A DNA stretch of 64,000 nucleotides, from positions 124,001 to 188,000 of the forward strand of contig NZ_JACVPJ010000001.1 of NCBI RefSeq assembly GCF_018881975.1. The letters run 5' to 3'. Below the pieces are notes generated by a model. That model did not search any database. It had not been told where the DNA came from and saw nothing but the letters and a program-made list of their open reading frames with translations. The stretch's first letter is position 1. Each line of letters starts with the position of its first letter. The translations under genes and the position numbers were made by a program. This document shows, piece by piece, positions 1 to 8,847 of this stretch. The DNA comes from Polynucleobacter sp. JS-Safj-400b-B2 (lineage in GTDB: Bacteria > Pseudomonadota > Gammaproteobacteria > Burkholderiales > Burkholderiaceae).

Positions 1-1
1 T

Positions 2-379
2 CCTGGCGGTATCGCGCATGCTTTTAATGGTAGTTTTCAGCAGGCGGATCAATTTATCGAACTTGGATTTAAGTTAGGCTTTGGTGGTGCGGCTACTTAT
101 GAGCGAGCCCTTCAAATCCGTAGGCTCTTAAAAGAGCTGCCGCTAGATAGTATTGTTACTGAAACCGATGCTCCCGATATTCCACCTGCATGGCTCAGGG
201 AAGAGGGTATTGCTTTTAATGAGCCCGCTTTTCTGCCGAGAATTGCAAAAGAACTTGCCTTGGTTAGGGGTATCAGCGAGGCTGAATTTGCTTCTGCTGT
301 TTGGCGTAATGCTATGCAGGCATTGCCTCGCTGGTCTGCATTATGTGCAGATATTCCAAGCTTTAATTTAGCCTCTTAA
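2..379 (+). CDS. tatD: TatD family metal-dependent DNase, C-terminal part
   Basis: This is the last 125 residues of a TatD-type TIM-barrel hydrolase; the N-terminus lies outside the window. The family cleaves DNA (3'-5' exonuclease or AP-type activity) in the cytoplasm with two metal ions. Visible family marks are the HAFNGS stretch near the start, a GFGGAATYERA segment, and the ETDAPDIPP motif whose aspartate is a metal ligand. The stop lies 4 bases before the comEC start, so the two genes are probably co-transcribed. The family is clear; the exact paralogue (TatD or YcfH/YjjV) cannot be fixed from this part. Confidence 0.85.
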   Translation, partial: PGGIAHAFNGSFQQADQFIELGFKLGFGGAATYERALQIRRLLKELPLDSIVTETDAPDIPPAWLREEGIAFNEPAFLPRIAKELALVRGISEAEFASAVWRNAMQALPRWSALCADIPSFNLAS

Positions 380-383
380 ATCT

Positions 384-2864
384 TTGCGCTTAGCTATTAC
401 GGCGTTTATCGCCGGGGGATCACTCCTTCTCTTTTTGCCGCAAGTGCCAGAGTATTGGTTGTTTGTATGCATCGCAGTCGCCACCCCTTGTTTATTAGCA
501 TCCTATTTAATTGCTCAAGAATCTCACTTCAAAAAGTTTGCGGTACTTGGTTTGCTATTTACCATAGGGTTTGCATGGAACGCTCGATATGCAGAATATC
601 GCTTGAACAATATTCTTTCCGTAGAGTTAGAGGGAAAGGATTTAATTCTTGAGGGAAGGGTAGCAGCGCTTCCACAAAGTAGTTCATCCGGCGCCAAGTT
701 TGCTTTTGAGATAGATAAAGCGAGCATAGGAAATGAGTGCCTCAACAATTCACCAAAAAGAATTTACTTAAGTTGGCAGCCCGCCTGGAGAAATCCCCAA
801 GCAATTCCCGATGTTATTCCTGGACAACGCTGGAAATTCAAAGCAAAGCTAAAGCGCACTTATGGATCTCTAAATCCCTATACCTTTGATTTTGAACTCT
901 GGTCCTTTCATCAGGACTTTGGCGCTAGCGGCTCAATCAGGACAGGAGAGTTGCTACTAGATAAAGATATTGCCTGGACAGAGTTTGAGTTGCGTATGGA
1001 GCTTGCCCGCTGGCATTTACGTCAAAAGATTCAAGCAATGCTACCAAGCGATGCGCGGTATGTAGGGGTTTTAGTTGCGCTAGTAATGGGTGATCAAAAT
1101 GCTATTAATCAAGATGATTGGCAAGTATTTAATGCAACAGGTATTGGGCACCTTATTTCAATATCAGGACTTCATGTCACCATGTTGGCGGGTATTGGTG
1201 CTTCTCTCGCTGCGTTTATCTGGCGTCGACGTACATGGCCTCTAATTGCTCCGGTAGGTAAGGTTGCAGCAGCCTCTGGATTTTTGACTGCATTCATCTA
1301 TGCCTGGTTGGCAGGCTTTCAGATTCCAGCGCAAAGAACCATGTATATGGTTGGAGTCGTAGCATTTGCTTTATGGACCGGCAGAAATCCCCGATCATTT
1401 GATATTTGGTGGTGGGCACTTGCTTTTGTATTGCTGCTTGATCCTATGGCTGCCTATACCCCTGGCTTTTGGCTATCTTTTGGGGCGGTAGCTGCCATTC
1501 TGTATGCCATGGGTAACTCGTCTGATTTGTTAGGCATCCCTACCGGGAAAGAACTAGAAGTGCATTGGATGCTACGCATGTTCCAAGCGTTGCGTGAAGC
1601 GTGTCGCGTGCAAGCTGTGGTCACACTAGCATTACTACCATTTACTTTGTATTGGTTTTATCAAGTTTCTGTTGTTTCGCCATTGGCTAATGCATTTGCC
1701 ATTCCACTGGTTAGTTATGTTGTGACACCGCTGGCAATCGCTGGGGCATTGCTCCCGGAATTTATTGGCAGATGGCTTTTATGGCCAGCCCATGCATCTA
1801 TGGAATATTTAGGAATTGCACTTGAGTGGATGGCTGGTTGGAGTTGGGCTGTTATTTGGTCAAAGCAGCCAGAGTGGTGGATGCTCGTTCTTTCTGGGGC
1901 TGGAATTGTGTATGCCATTCGTCCGGGGGAGATTGGCGAATCGTGGAAGCGAAGGTTGCTTGCTATTGCTCTATCTGCCCCCTTATTTATTTGGCCAACT
2001 ACATTAATTAGTAGCGCCGAACTCTCTCAAGGAGAATTTAGGGTGAGCGTTTTAGATATTGGCCAAGGTACTGCAGTTCTCATTGAGACTGCCAATAGAA
2101 GATTGCTATATGACACTGGACCCATTCAAGGCAAGAAAGATGATGCAGGGCAGAGAGTCATTCTTCCTTATCTACGCGGCAGAGGAATTGATCAGGTTGA
2201 TCGGATGATTATTAGTCATAGTGATAGCGATCATGTAGGAGGGGCGGCAACACTTTTAAAGCACATTCGATTTGATTCAATGATGGGGTCCTTGCCCAGC
2301 CACAATCCATTACTACAAAATTTGCGAGCAAGAAAGATTCCTGCTATCCCCTGTCGCTTTGGTCAGCGCTGGACGTGGGATGGGGTGGATTTTGTAATTT
2401 GGCACCCTAATTCAGAGTCGGTATTTTCAGATCAATACCCTGGAAAACCCAATGAAATGAGCTGTGTGCTTGAGGTCAGAAATCAACAGAGTTCGGTATG
2501 GTTGACGGGCGATGTTGAGAAGCAAGGTGAGGCTGAAATTACTGAGCGCTTAGATGAGTTAATGCTGAGAGAAATTGGTGATAGGGAATTGCTATTTATG
2601 GCCCCGCACCATGGCAGCAAAACATCCTCATCTTTAGCGCTCCTAAAAAGATTAGAGCCTCATCAGGCTTTCGCACAAAATGGTTATCGAAATCGATATG
2701 GTCATCCACACCCAGATGTGACTGCACGATATAAAAATTTGGATATTCCTTTTTATCAAACCCCTCAAACGGGAGCGCAGACTTGGTTATTTAAAAATAA
2801 TGCAAAGTCTTCGACACAATTTTGGAGGCATGATATAAAACGAATATGGCATCGAATGATGTGA
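384..2864 (+). CDS. comEC: ComEC/Rec2 family DNA internalization protein
   Basis: ComEC forms the inner-membrane channel for single-stranded DNA during natural transformation. The 826-residue length is usual. Order: N-terminal membrane segments and an OB-like DUF4131 region (to about residue 220), a Competence helix bundle (about 220-530) containing GIGHLISISGLHVTM, then a C-terminal metallo-beta-lactamase-like domain (from about 550) with LDIGQGTAVLIET, the metal motif SHSDSDHVGG and PHHGSKTSSS. The motif residues are intact, so the nuclease-like domain may be active. A TTG start is used 4 bases after the upstream tatD-like gene. Other competence genes are not in the window. Confidence 0.95.
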   Translation: MRLAITAFIAGGSLLLFLPQVPEYWLFVCIAVATPCLLASYLIAQESHFKKFAVLGLLFTIGFAWNARYAEYRLNNILSVELEGKDLILEGRVAALPQSSSSGAKFAFEIDKASIGNECLNNSPKRIYLSWQPAWRNPQAIPDVIPGQRWKFKAKLKRTYGSLNPYTFDFELWSFHQDFGASGSIRTGELLLDKDIAWTEFELRMELARWHLRQKIQAMLPSDARYVGVLVALVMGDQNAINQDDWQVFNATGIGHLISISGLHVTMLAGIGASLAAFIWRRRTWPLIAPVGKVAAASGFLTAFIYAWLAGFQIPAQRTMYMVGVVAFALWTGRNPRSFDIWWWALAFVLLLDPMAAYTPGFWLSFGAVAAILYAMGNSSDLLGIPTGKELEVHWMLRMFQALREACRVQAVVTLALLPFTLYWFYQVSVVSPLANAFAIPLVSYVVTPLAIAGALLPEFIGRWLLWPAHASMEYLGIALEWMAGWSWAVIWSKQPEWWMLVLSGAGIVYAIRPGEIGESWKRRLLAIALSAPLFIWPTTLISSAELSQGEFRVSVLDIGQGTAVLIETANRRLLYDTGPIQGKKDDAGQRVILPYLRGRGIDQVDRMIISHSDSDHVGGAATLLKHIRFDSMMGSLPSHNPLLQNLRARKIPAIPCRFGQRWTWDGVDFVIWHPNSESVFSDQYPGKPNEMSCVLEVRNQQSSVWLTGDVEKQGEAEITERLDELMLREIGDRELLFMAPHHGSKTSSSLALLKRLEPHQAFAQNGYRNRYGHPHPDVTARYKNLDIPFYQTPQTGAQTWLFKNNAKSSTQFWRHDIKRIWHRMM

Positions 2865-2886
2865 ACTCAAATAAAAGGATTTGCAT

Positions 2887-3258
2887 ATGAATAAGCTGCT
2901 CGCCCTTTGCTCTCTGGTTATCGTCGTAACAGTCGGATGCGCTGGAGCAAATGTGCGCCCCTTGGTCGATATGAAGGGTGTAAATGAGGCTAGCTATGAG
3001 AGTGATCTCAAAGATTGCCAAAACTATGCCCAACAACAATCGGGCATGGGCTCTACAGCCGCGAAAGGGGCAGGTGCTGGCGCAGTGGTGGGCGGTTTGT
3101 TGGGGCTGGTAACTGGCGGTAACGGGTCAGGAATTGCACAGGCTGCTGGAGCAGGCGCTGTCATTGGCGGAGCTGGCGGTGCATTTACTGGGAATCAAGC
3201 CCAAGAGGCAGTTGTTAAGAGGTGTTTAAGTGGGCGCGGCTATAAGGTGTTGAACTAA
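2887..3258 (+). CDS. glycine-zipper outer membrane lipoprotein
   Basis: A 123-residue lipoprotein of unknown exact role. The start is the ATG preceded at 7 bases by AAGGA; an in-frame TTG two codons earlier is less likely. Residues 1-19 form a lipoprotein signal peptide ending in VTVGC, with the cysteine as lipidation site. Residues about 55-105 are a glycine zipper (repeated GAGAVVGG/GGAGGAF) able to pack in a membrane, as in the SlyB/Rcp and YMGG-like families. The end holds VVKRCLSGRGYKVLN, typical of these proteins. It is followed by a strong terminator. Confidence 0.8.
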   Translation: MNKLLALCSLVIVVTVGCAGANVRPLVDMKGVNEASYESDLKDCQNYAQQQSGMGSTAAKGAGAGAVVGGLLGLVTGGNGSGIAQAAGAGAVIGGAGGAFTGNQAQEAVVKRCLSGRGYKVLN

Positions 3259-3277
3259 AACTACCCTGATATAGCTC

Positions 3278-3303
3278 AAAAGCCTGAGAAATCAGGCTTT
3301 TTT
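3278..3303 (+). terminator. rho-independent terminator after the lipoprotein gene
   Basis: An AAAGCCTGA stem pairs with TCAGGCTTT around a GAAA loop and runs into six or more T residues, 20 bases after the stop of the lipoprotein gene. Confidence 0.9.
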
Positions 3304-3320
3304 AACGCCCCAGAAAAGCA

Positions 3321-3345
3321 AAAAGCCCTTAAAAATTAAGGGCTT
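3321..3345 (-). terminator. terminator on the minus strand, probably the ancestral tRNA-fMet terminator
   Basis: Read on the minus strand, AAGCCCTTAA pairs with TTAAGGGCTT and is followed by a T run. It lies just past a 12-base copy of the tRNA-fMet 3' end (3359-3370), which is the spacing expected for a tRNA gene terminator. It may now also serve the minus-strand gene ending at 3411. The stem is clear; the ancestral role is inferred. Confidence 0.75.
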
Positions 3346-3358
3346 AGTACGTAATTCT

Positions 3359-3370
3359 TGGTTGCGGGGG
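3359..3370. repeat. putative left attachment site (copy of tRNA-fMet 3' end)
   Basis: TGGTTGCGGGGG here is identical to 19600-19611, the last 12 bases of the tRNA-fMet gene including CCA (complement). Three mismatches follow and then GATTTG matches again, giving 18 of 21 identities. Its place next to a minus-strand terminator fits the scar left when an element enters a tRNA 3' end. Partial copies (11 bases at 13220, 10 bases near 4342) show that length alone is not proof. Confidence 0.6.
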
Positions 3371-3410
3371 AGCGATTTGTACATTGCTTTAAGTTTTGCA
3401 TACGCCCATC

Positions 3411-4085
3411 CTAATCTTGTTTAGAGCTGGTTTTGATCATAATGGCATGGTCGTAAATCTCGGAGATCGATTCCATCCATTGGGCTGTTGAAACCATCCT
3501 GATGGCGAATAGATAGAGTAAGACTAATGCGATGGAGATCCACTCTACTGGCCCAAAAGCGATGCCTTCCTTGATCGCTTTCGCGTATGAAAGATAGGCG
3601 GTTAAAAAGATGGGAATAAGACCAACTTTGTCCAGTGAGCCAACAAGTAGACCAATTCTCTCACGCATCTGGCGAGCCATATTGGCGTACATGACCTTGG
3701 CATAACTCAAATGATGGGTTTCAAATGATTTTGCGAGGCCGTTAATTAAATCCATATCATCATTAAAATCTTTAAGTAGCGGGCTTGAAGCCTCTTTTTC
3801 TGGATTTTTTAACTTGGCAACGTCTGGTATCAGTTGGGAAATGTTGTAAGCCATTGCGGCAATGGATGATAGCGAGATTAATATTAATGCGACCCATCCC
3901 AGCGGCTTGCAGGACGGTATGTTGCGGAAAATGACACCCACAATCGAACCAAGACTCAATAAACCAATAGCCCCAATAAAACATACCATCTGAAATGTGG
4001 TCTCGTAAAGCTTGAGTCGAAAATCCTTTGATTTCGCTGTGAGAACTAGTGTTATCGCGTTTCTTGGAGTAATAATTTGTTGCAT
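3411..4085 (-). CDS. four-helix membrane protein of unknown function
   Basis: A 224-residue protein I do not recognise. Two hydrophobic segments lie in the first half (about residues 30-52 and 62-82), then a polar middle part (about 85-145) with a predicted amphipathic region, then two more membrane segments (about 150-170 and 178-198). It lies 42 bases downstream of an XRE-type regulator in the same orientation, suggesting one transcription unit at the left end of the island. No catalytic motif is visible. A role tied to the neighbouring regulator is only inferred from position. Confidence 0.65.
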   Translation of the reverse strand: MQQIITPRNAITLVLTAKSKDFRLKLYETTFQMVCFIGAIGLLSLGSIVGVIFRNIPSCKPLGWVALILISLSSIAAMAYNISQLIPDVAKLKNPEKEASSPLLKDFNDDMDLINGLAKSFETHHLSYAKVMYANMARQMRERIGLLVGSLDKVGLIPIFLTAYLSYAKAIKEGIAFGPVEWISIALVLLYLFAIRMVSTAQWMESISEIYDHAIMIKTSSKQD

Positions 4086-4127
4086 TTTGACATCCGTTGG
4101 CCTGCTTAAAAGAAATCCATTTTAGAC

Positions 4128-4391
4128 TTAGAAAGTAGTAAGAAGCTCTGAAACCCCTACGCCTAGAGCATCGGCAATCTTCTCGACATTGTCTAAAGAG
4201 ATGTTGCGTACTTGCCGCTCCACATGGGCAATAAAGGTTCGGTGTAAGTCTGCCTCAAACGCCAAGTCTTCTTGGGACCACTCTAGCTCATGGCGCAACC
4301 TCACCATATTGGTAGCCAATACCTCGCGGATAGAGCGCCGCTTGCGGGGGCGTCCAACAGGGCGAGAGGTTTTGGCAATACGTCTTGGCAT
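4128..4391 (-). CDS. XRE-family transcriptional regulator with AT-hook-like N-terminus
   Basis: An 87-residue DNA-binding protein. The ATG chosen starts MPRRIAKTSRPVGRPRKRRS; a longer frame exists upstream, but its extra 21 residues look non-coding. Residues 8-18 hold a basic GRPRKRR patch like an AT-hook. Residues about 25-85 form a Cro/C1-type helix-turn-helix (WSQEDLAFEADLHRTFIAHVE). The gene is divergent from the SHMT operon, with about 300 bases between the starts that contain an AT-rich palindrome, a plausible operator. Its target and any ligand are inferred, not shown. Confidence 0.75.
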   Translation of the reverse strand: MPRRIAKTSRPVGRPRKRRSIREVLATNMVRLRHELEWSQEDLAFEADLHRTFIAHVERQVRNISLDNVEKIADALGVGVSELLTTF

Positions 4392-4515
4392 GTCGATGTC
4401 AGTTCTGCATGTCCTCGTTTTGAGCCAGTGGTGATTAAGCTGCAAAATTATCAAAAAGCCCCATAAATGAGGGATATAGAAAATTGGGGTAAATCATTGC
4501 CAGAAGAGTGTGAGC

Positions 4516-4580
4516 AATATTGCGATCTGGCCGCAAGGGTTGACAGATGTCCTTGTGAGCTTTTGGATTGAATATTGCGA
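4516..4580. repeat. direct repeat AATATTGCGA in the divergent intergenic region
   Basis: The same 10 bases occur at 4516-4525 and 4571-4580, 55 bases apart, between the XRE gene and the SHMT gene. They could be regulator sites, but a chance pair cannot be excluded. Confidence 0.4.
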
Positions 4581-4610
4581 CTGAGGGCTGATGCGACAAC
4601 TTTATTATTA

Positions 4611-4629
4611 AACTAAATTTTATTTAGTT
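4611..4629. promoter_or_regulatory. perfect palindrome, candidate operator of the SHMT operon
   Basis: AACTAAAT, a 3-base spacer, then ATTTAGTT: 8-base perfect arms. The right arm runs into TTGACA at 4628, so a bound protein would cover a possible -35 box. The divergent XRE regulator is the obvious candidate binder, by position only. Confidence 0.55.
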
Positions 4630-4640
4630 GACAAAGATCA

Positions 4641-4669
4641 TTGACATAGTAAATAATCCAACCTCTATT
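4641..4669 (+). promoter_or_regulatory. candidate promoter of the SHMT operon
   Basis: TTGACA at 4641-4646 and TCTATT at 4664-4669 are 17 bases apart and 29 bases before the SHMT start. A second TTGACA lies at 4628. The -35 is perfect and the -10 is weak, so the start point is uncertain. Confidence 0.45.
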
Positions 4670-4698
4670 TAACAAATGTAACTATCAAGGGGCATTAA

Positions 4699-5940
4699 AT
4701 GTTTAAGCAGGGGCGTGAATACATTGAAGCAATCGACGGTGAGATTGCGGCCTTAATCGAGCTGGAAAATCGTCGACAAGAGGAGCATATTGAATTAATT
4801 GCATCTGAAAATTACACTTCACGCGCAGTGATGCAGGCTGTTGGGTCGCAACTAACCAATAAATATGCAGAGGGCTATCCAGGAAAAAGGTATTACGGCG
4901 GTTGTGAAATAGTTGATGAGGTGGAGAAATTAGCCATTTCTCGATTAAAAGATATTTTCGGCTCAGAAGCAGCCAATGTGCAACCCCACTCTGGGTCACA
5001 AGCAAATCAAGCCGTATTTTTTTCGGCCCTAAATCCTGGCGATGAAATTTTGGGGATGAGTCTAAATGAAGGTGGTCATTTAACGCATGGCATGCCTTTA
5101 AACATTAGCGGGAAGTGGTTCAAGGTATCTAGTTACGGCCTAAATGCACAAGAAGAAATTGATTATGAGGCCATGGAAATGTTGGCAAGAGCAAGAAGGC
5201 CGAAACTAATTATTGCTGGAGCATCTGCATATTCATTGAGAATCGATTTTGAGCGGTTTTCAAAAATTTCCAAAGAAGTTGGCGCCTATTTATTGGTTGA
5301 TATGGCGCATTATTCCGGGCTTATAGCAGCCGGACTATATCCAAATCCAGTTCCTTATGCAGACTTTGTCACATCTACAACCCATAAAGGGTTAAGGGGG
5401 CCAAGAGGCGGCTTCATTTTGATGAAATCTGAATTTGAGAAAAAAGTAAATTCAGCAATTTTTCCTGGCATGCAAGGTGGACCACTGATGCATGTAATTG
5501 CAGGCAAGGCGGTAGCCTTCAAGGAAGTGCTGCAGCCAAGTTTTAAGGGGTATCAAGCGCAGATTCTTAAGAATGCTGAGGCGATGGCTACCACCTTAAT
5601 TGAGAGAGGCTTGCGAATCGTATCGGGAAGAACGGAAAGTCACATGATGCTTGTAGATCTTCGTTCGAAAAATACCACAGGATTGGCGGCCGAGCAACTT
5701 TTGGGATCGGTTGGAATTACTTGTAATAAAAACTCTATTCCAAATGATCCAGAGCGACCAATGATAACCAGTGGAATTAGGTTTGGGACTCCTGCAATTA
5801 CGACTCGAGGGTTTAGGGAGGCTGAGTCTGAGCGGGTGGCGCATCTAGTTGCGGATTTGCTTGGCGATCCCGCTGGTGCAATTAATGCAGTGCGTGAAGA
5901 AGTCAGGGCGCTCTGTGCCACCCATCCCGTTTATTTATAA
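4699..5940 (+). CDS. serine hydroxymethyltransferase-like protein (island copy)
   Basis: A fold-type I PLP enzyme of 413 residues, the normal SHMT length. SHMT interconverts glycine plus methylene-tetrahydrofolate with serine in the cytosol. Seen: [11 protein letters not shown] near residue 30, [13 protein letters not shown], the lysine motif [12 protein letters not shown] with Lys230 as PLP lysine, and the C-terminal [12 protein letters not shown]. Odd: the usual AHGGHLTHG reads NEGGHLTHG and DMAHVAG reads DMAHYSG, which may shift substrate preference, for example toward other beta-hydroxy or alpha-methyl amino acids. It opens the catabolic operon and is preceded by a good RBS (AAGGGG). It is probably a second copy besides a housekeeping glyA outside the window. 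Confidence 0.88.
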   Translation: MFKQGREYIEAIDGEIAALIELENRRQEEHIELIASENYTSRAVMQAVGSQLTNKYAEGYPGKRYYGGCEIVDEVEKLAISRLKDIFGSEAANVQPHSGSQANQAVFFSALNPGDEILGMSLNEGGHLTHGMPLNISGKWFKVSSYGLNAQEEIDYEAMEMLARARRPKLIIAGASAYSLRIDFERFSKISKEVGAYLLVDMAHYSGLIAAGLYPNPVPYADFVTSTTHKGLRGPRGGFILMKSEFEKKVNSAIFPGMQGGPLMHVIAGKAVAFKEVLQPSFKGYQAQILKNAEAMATTLIERGLRIVSGRTESHMMLVDLRSKNTTGLAAEQLLGSVGITCNKNSIPNDPERPMITSGIRFGTPAITTRGFREAESERVAHLVADLLGDPAGAINAVREEVRALCATHPVYL

Positions 5941-5949
5941 GGCCTAATA

Positions 5950-7170
5950 ATGCAAAAACAGTTACGACAGTTGCGACAGTTTCGACATGATGTATCTATT
6001 TCCGCATTCATAGCAGGCTTGCTGGCAGTATTAATTTCATACGCAGGACCATTGGTTATTGTGTTTCAAGCGGCAAAATTATCCGGCCTATCAACACAAA
6101 TGACATCTTCATGGATATGGGCTATTTCAATTGGGAGCGGTCTAACAGGCTTGATATTGAGTTGGAGATTAAAGGTGCCAGTAATTACTGCATGGTCTAC
6201 TCCAGGCGCAGCTTTGTTAATTGGCTTATTGCCGCATACACCTTATCCGCAGGCAATCGGCGCGTATTTAGCAAGCGCCTTGGTGATTGTAATTATTGGG
6301 TTTAGTGGTGCATTTGATCGTGTAATGGAGCGTATGCCAAAGGGAATTGCAGCAGCGCTTTTGGCGGGGATCTTATTGCGCTTTGGGATGGAAGTATTTT
6401 CTTCGATATCAATAAACCCAATCTTGGTTTTGGTGATGATAGGTGCATATATTGCAGTAAAACGAGCAAGCCCAAGGTATGCAATAGCTGGGGTAATGAT
6501 TGTCGGTATAGTGGCTGCAATGCTTGCCGACAAGACGCATATATCTGAGGTGACACTAGATCTTGTGACACCAATATTTGTGATCCCTGAGTGGTCATGG
6601 ACTGCAGTGCTCAATATGGGATTGCCGCTTGCAATAGTTTCCCTGACGGGGCAATTTGTGCCTGGCATGGCGGTAATGAGGGCATCGGGCTATAAAGTAC
6701 GAGCCAAAGAAATCATCACAACCACTGGTATTGCATCCTTTTTATTGGCCCCATTTGGGTCGCATGGCGTAAATTTGGCTGCCATTACCGCCGCGATTTG
6801 TACTGGGAAAGAGGCAAATGAAGATCCGGCAAAACGCTACGTTGCAGGCATATTTTGTGGGCTGATTTATATCCTCATAGGTTTGTTTGGTGGCGCTATA
6901 GCACTTTTATTCTCTGCATTACCAAAGGAGTTAATAGCAACTTTGGCGGGCTTAGCTCTGATTGGTGCGATTACTTCGGGAATAGTTGGAATGGTGGCCG
7001 ATGAAGGCCATCGAGATGCGAGTGTGATTACATTTCTAGCTACAGCATCAGGAATGCACTTTCTAGGCATGGGTTCTGCGTTTTGGGGATTGGGTATTGG
7101 TTGCTTGGCTTACTTTATTTTGCATAAAAATTGGTCAAGCAGCAAAAAATCTCCTCAGGAGATCGCATGA
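5950..7170 (+). CDS. BenE family permease
   Basis: A 406-residue inner-membrane protein with about 12 hydrophobic segments. The N-terminal stretch with AFIAGLLAVLISYAGPLVIV, the WAISIGSGLTGLILSW region and TAWSTPGAALL match the BenE (benzoate/H+ symporter) family, in the wider nucleobase-transporter fold. It starts 10 bases after the SHMT stop and its stop overlaps the next gene by ATGA, so it is translationally coupled to the FAD enzyme. Its substrate is more likely the compound fed to the operon (an amino acid or derivative) than benzoate, since no aromatic genes are present; that is inference. Confidence 0.82.
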   Translation: MQKQLRQLRQFRHDVSISAFIAGLLAVLISYAGPLVIVFQAAKLSGLSTQMTSSWIWAISIGSGLTGLILSWRLKVPVITAWSTPGAALLIGLLPHTPYPQAIGAYLASALVIVIIGFSGAFDRVMERMPKGIAAALLAGILLRFGMEVFSSISINPILVLVMIGAYIAVKRASPRYAIAGVMIVGIVAAMLADKTHISEVTLDLVTPIFVIPEWSWTAVLNMGLPLAIVSLTGQFVPGMAVMRASGYKVRAKEIITTTGIASFLLAPFGSHGVNLAAITAAICTGKEANEDPAKRYVAGIFCGLIYILIGLFGGAIALLFSALPKELIATLAGLALIGAITSGIVGMVADEGHRDASVITFLATASGMHFLGMGSAFWGLGIGCLAYFILHKNWSSSKKSPQEIA

Positions 7171-8324
7171 ACAATGTATATGACTTTGTAGTTGTGGGTG
7201 GCGGAATTGCTGGAGCGTCAACAGCAAGCGAACTTGCAAAAATAGGCTCAGTGCTTCTTTTGGAGCGTGAATCAAGTTTGGCGTATCACACCACGGGAAG
7301 GTCAGCGGCCATTTCGATGGAGAGCTATGGGAATGAATTAATACGCAAGCTAACTTGCGCTTCTCGGGAATTCTTTGAGAACCCACCTTCAGATATAACG
7401 GCAGATCCTCTATGTTCTCCGCGTGGGGCATTAATTTTGTCCGATGAAAAAAGTTTTGCGAAATTAAAACTTCGACATGAAGTCGTAAAGCAAATTGTTC
7501 CCAGTGTTGAAATATTAGATCGCAATCAATTTATGGAGATGGCGCCATTTGTATCTGATAAATGGATTGCGGGAATGTATGAAAAAAGTGCTTTTGATTT
7601 GGATGTGCATGCAATTCATACGGCATTTTGTCGCAATATTCGAAAACATGGTGGCGTAATCAAGACGCAGGCTGAGGTCATTGAGGCAATTAGAGTCTCG
7701 ACATCTTGGTCAATTGCATTGAGTAATGGTGAAAAAATTCAAGCTGGTGTAATTATTAATGCTGCTGGAGCATGGGCAGATGTATTGGCGCAGAGGTGCC
7801 ACACAAAACCCCTTGGTATTCAGCCTTTGCAGCGCACGGTTGTTGTGATAGATCCCGAGTTTAACGTTGACGCCTGTCCATATATTGGAACGGTCGATGA
7901 ACAAATCTTTTTAAAGCCAGATGTTGGGCGTCTTATGGTGTCCCCATGTGACGAAACATTAGTTGAGCCAAGTGATGCAATTGCCGATGAGATGGGCGTT
8001 GCAATCACTATGGATCGACTGGAGTCATCGACTATGTTGCGCCCTAAAAAAATTATGAATCGGTGGGCTGGATTGAGGGTTTTTGTTCCAGACAGATCGC
8101 CATTGTTAGGTGCCGATTCCAATGTTGAGGGGTTTATTTGGTGCGCCGCTCTTGGCGGTTATGGCATTCAAACGGCGCCAATGGTTGGAAAATTGTGCGC
8201 ATCATATGCTGCTAACTCTTCCATCCCAACAGAGTTGTTGGAAATCAATTTGGCGGTTGCCACACCATCCAGAAGCATCACATCAGGATATGGAAAGACA
8301 ATTTCAGTTGAGGACCTGAAATAG
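7167..8324 (+). CDS. FAD-dependent amino acid oxidoreductase (DAO family)
   Basis: A 385-residue flavoenzyme of the D-amino acid/sarcosine/glycine oxidase type, which oxidises an amine to an imine. The ATG at 7167 is chosen because it overlaps the permease stop (ATGA) and is preceded by CAGGAG. Seen: the FAD-binding VVGGGIAGASTASELA at residues 7-22, a YHTTGRSAA flavin-side motif near residue 42, INAAGAWADVLA about 195-205, and the C-terminal GLRVFVPDRSPLLGAD and GGYGIQTAP. No signal peptide, so cytosolic. The substrate is unknown; the neighbours suggest an N-methyl or D-amino acid. Confidence 0.82.
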   Translation: MNNVYDFVVVGGGIAGASTASELAKIGSVLLLERESSLAYHTTGRSAAISMESYGNELIRKLTCASREFFENPPSDITADPLCSPRGALILSDEKSFAKLKLRHEVVKQIVPSVEILDRNQFMEMAPFVSDKWIAGMYEKSAFDLDVHAIHTAFCRNIRKHGGVIKTQAEVIEAIRVSTSWSIALSNGEKIQAGVIINAAGAWADVLAQRCHTKPLGIQPLQRTVVVIDPEFNVDACPYIGTVDEQIFLKPDVGRLMVSPCDETLVEPSDAIADEMGVAITMDRLESSTMLRPKKIMNRWAGLRVFVPDRSPLLGADSNVEGFIWCAALGGYGIQTAPMVGKLCASYAANSSIPTELLEINLAVATPSRSITSGYGKTISVEDLK

Positions 8325-8374
8325 TTTGATCTTATGTAACAACTAATTTTTTAATTAACAAAAAGGGAAAAGCT

Positions 8375-8803
8375 ATGAATGCAGATGTGAAAAATATTGT
8401 TGGGCAAAGCTCAGAATCAAAAGAAGTAATTTTTGTGGATAAAGCACCTGAACCGCTGGGAACATATTCTCAGGGAATAAAGGTAGGTAACATGATTTTC
8501 CTGGCAGCCCAAACACCCGTGGTTCCTGAAACGGGGGAAGTTGCTTTAGGTGGTTTTGAGGGGCAGGTTCGCCAAACTTTTAGCAATTTAGAAGTAATGG
8601 CAAAAGGTTGTGGTGGCAGTTTAGCGGATATCGTTCAGGTCACCGTTTATATAACGGACATCTCCAAGTTTCAGACAATGAACTCAATAATGGCCGAGTA
8701 TTTTTCCAAGCCATATCCAGCTAGGACAACAGTAGGAGCAGCCAATCTTGCTCGAAATACTTTGGTCGCCATTGACGCAATTATGGTTATGGAGAAAATT
8801 TAG
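8375..8803 (+). CDS. RidA/YER057c/UK114 family enamine/imine deaminase
   Basis: A 142-residue protein, slightly longer than RidA (about 130) because of a polar N-terminal extension. RidA hydrolyses reactive enamine/imine products such as 2-aminoacrylate to the keto acid plus ammonia. Seen: APEPLGTYSQGIKVGN, GFEGQVRQTFSNL, and the substrate-binding arginine in YPARTTVGAANLA followed by VAIDAIMV. It sits between an imine-making FAD oxidase and a PLP lyase, where such a protecting step makes sense. RBS AAGGGAAAAG precedes the ATG. Confidence 0.9.
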   Translation: MNADVKNIVGQSSESKEVIFVDKAPEPLGTYSQGIKVGNMIFLAAQTPVVPETGEVALGGFEGQVRQTFSNLEVMAKGCGGSLADIVQVTVYITDISKFQTMNSIMAEYFSKPYPARTTVGAANLARNTLVAIDAIMVMEKI

Positions 8804-8847
8804 AAAGCTACTTTGATAGGGGATTCAATGAATAAGGAAAGATATTG

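Noticed and set aside
4342..4351. TTGCGGGGGC, a 10-base match to the tRNA end inside the first XRE gene
   Set aside because: It encodes the arginine/proline-rich patch and is too short to be an att site.
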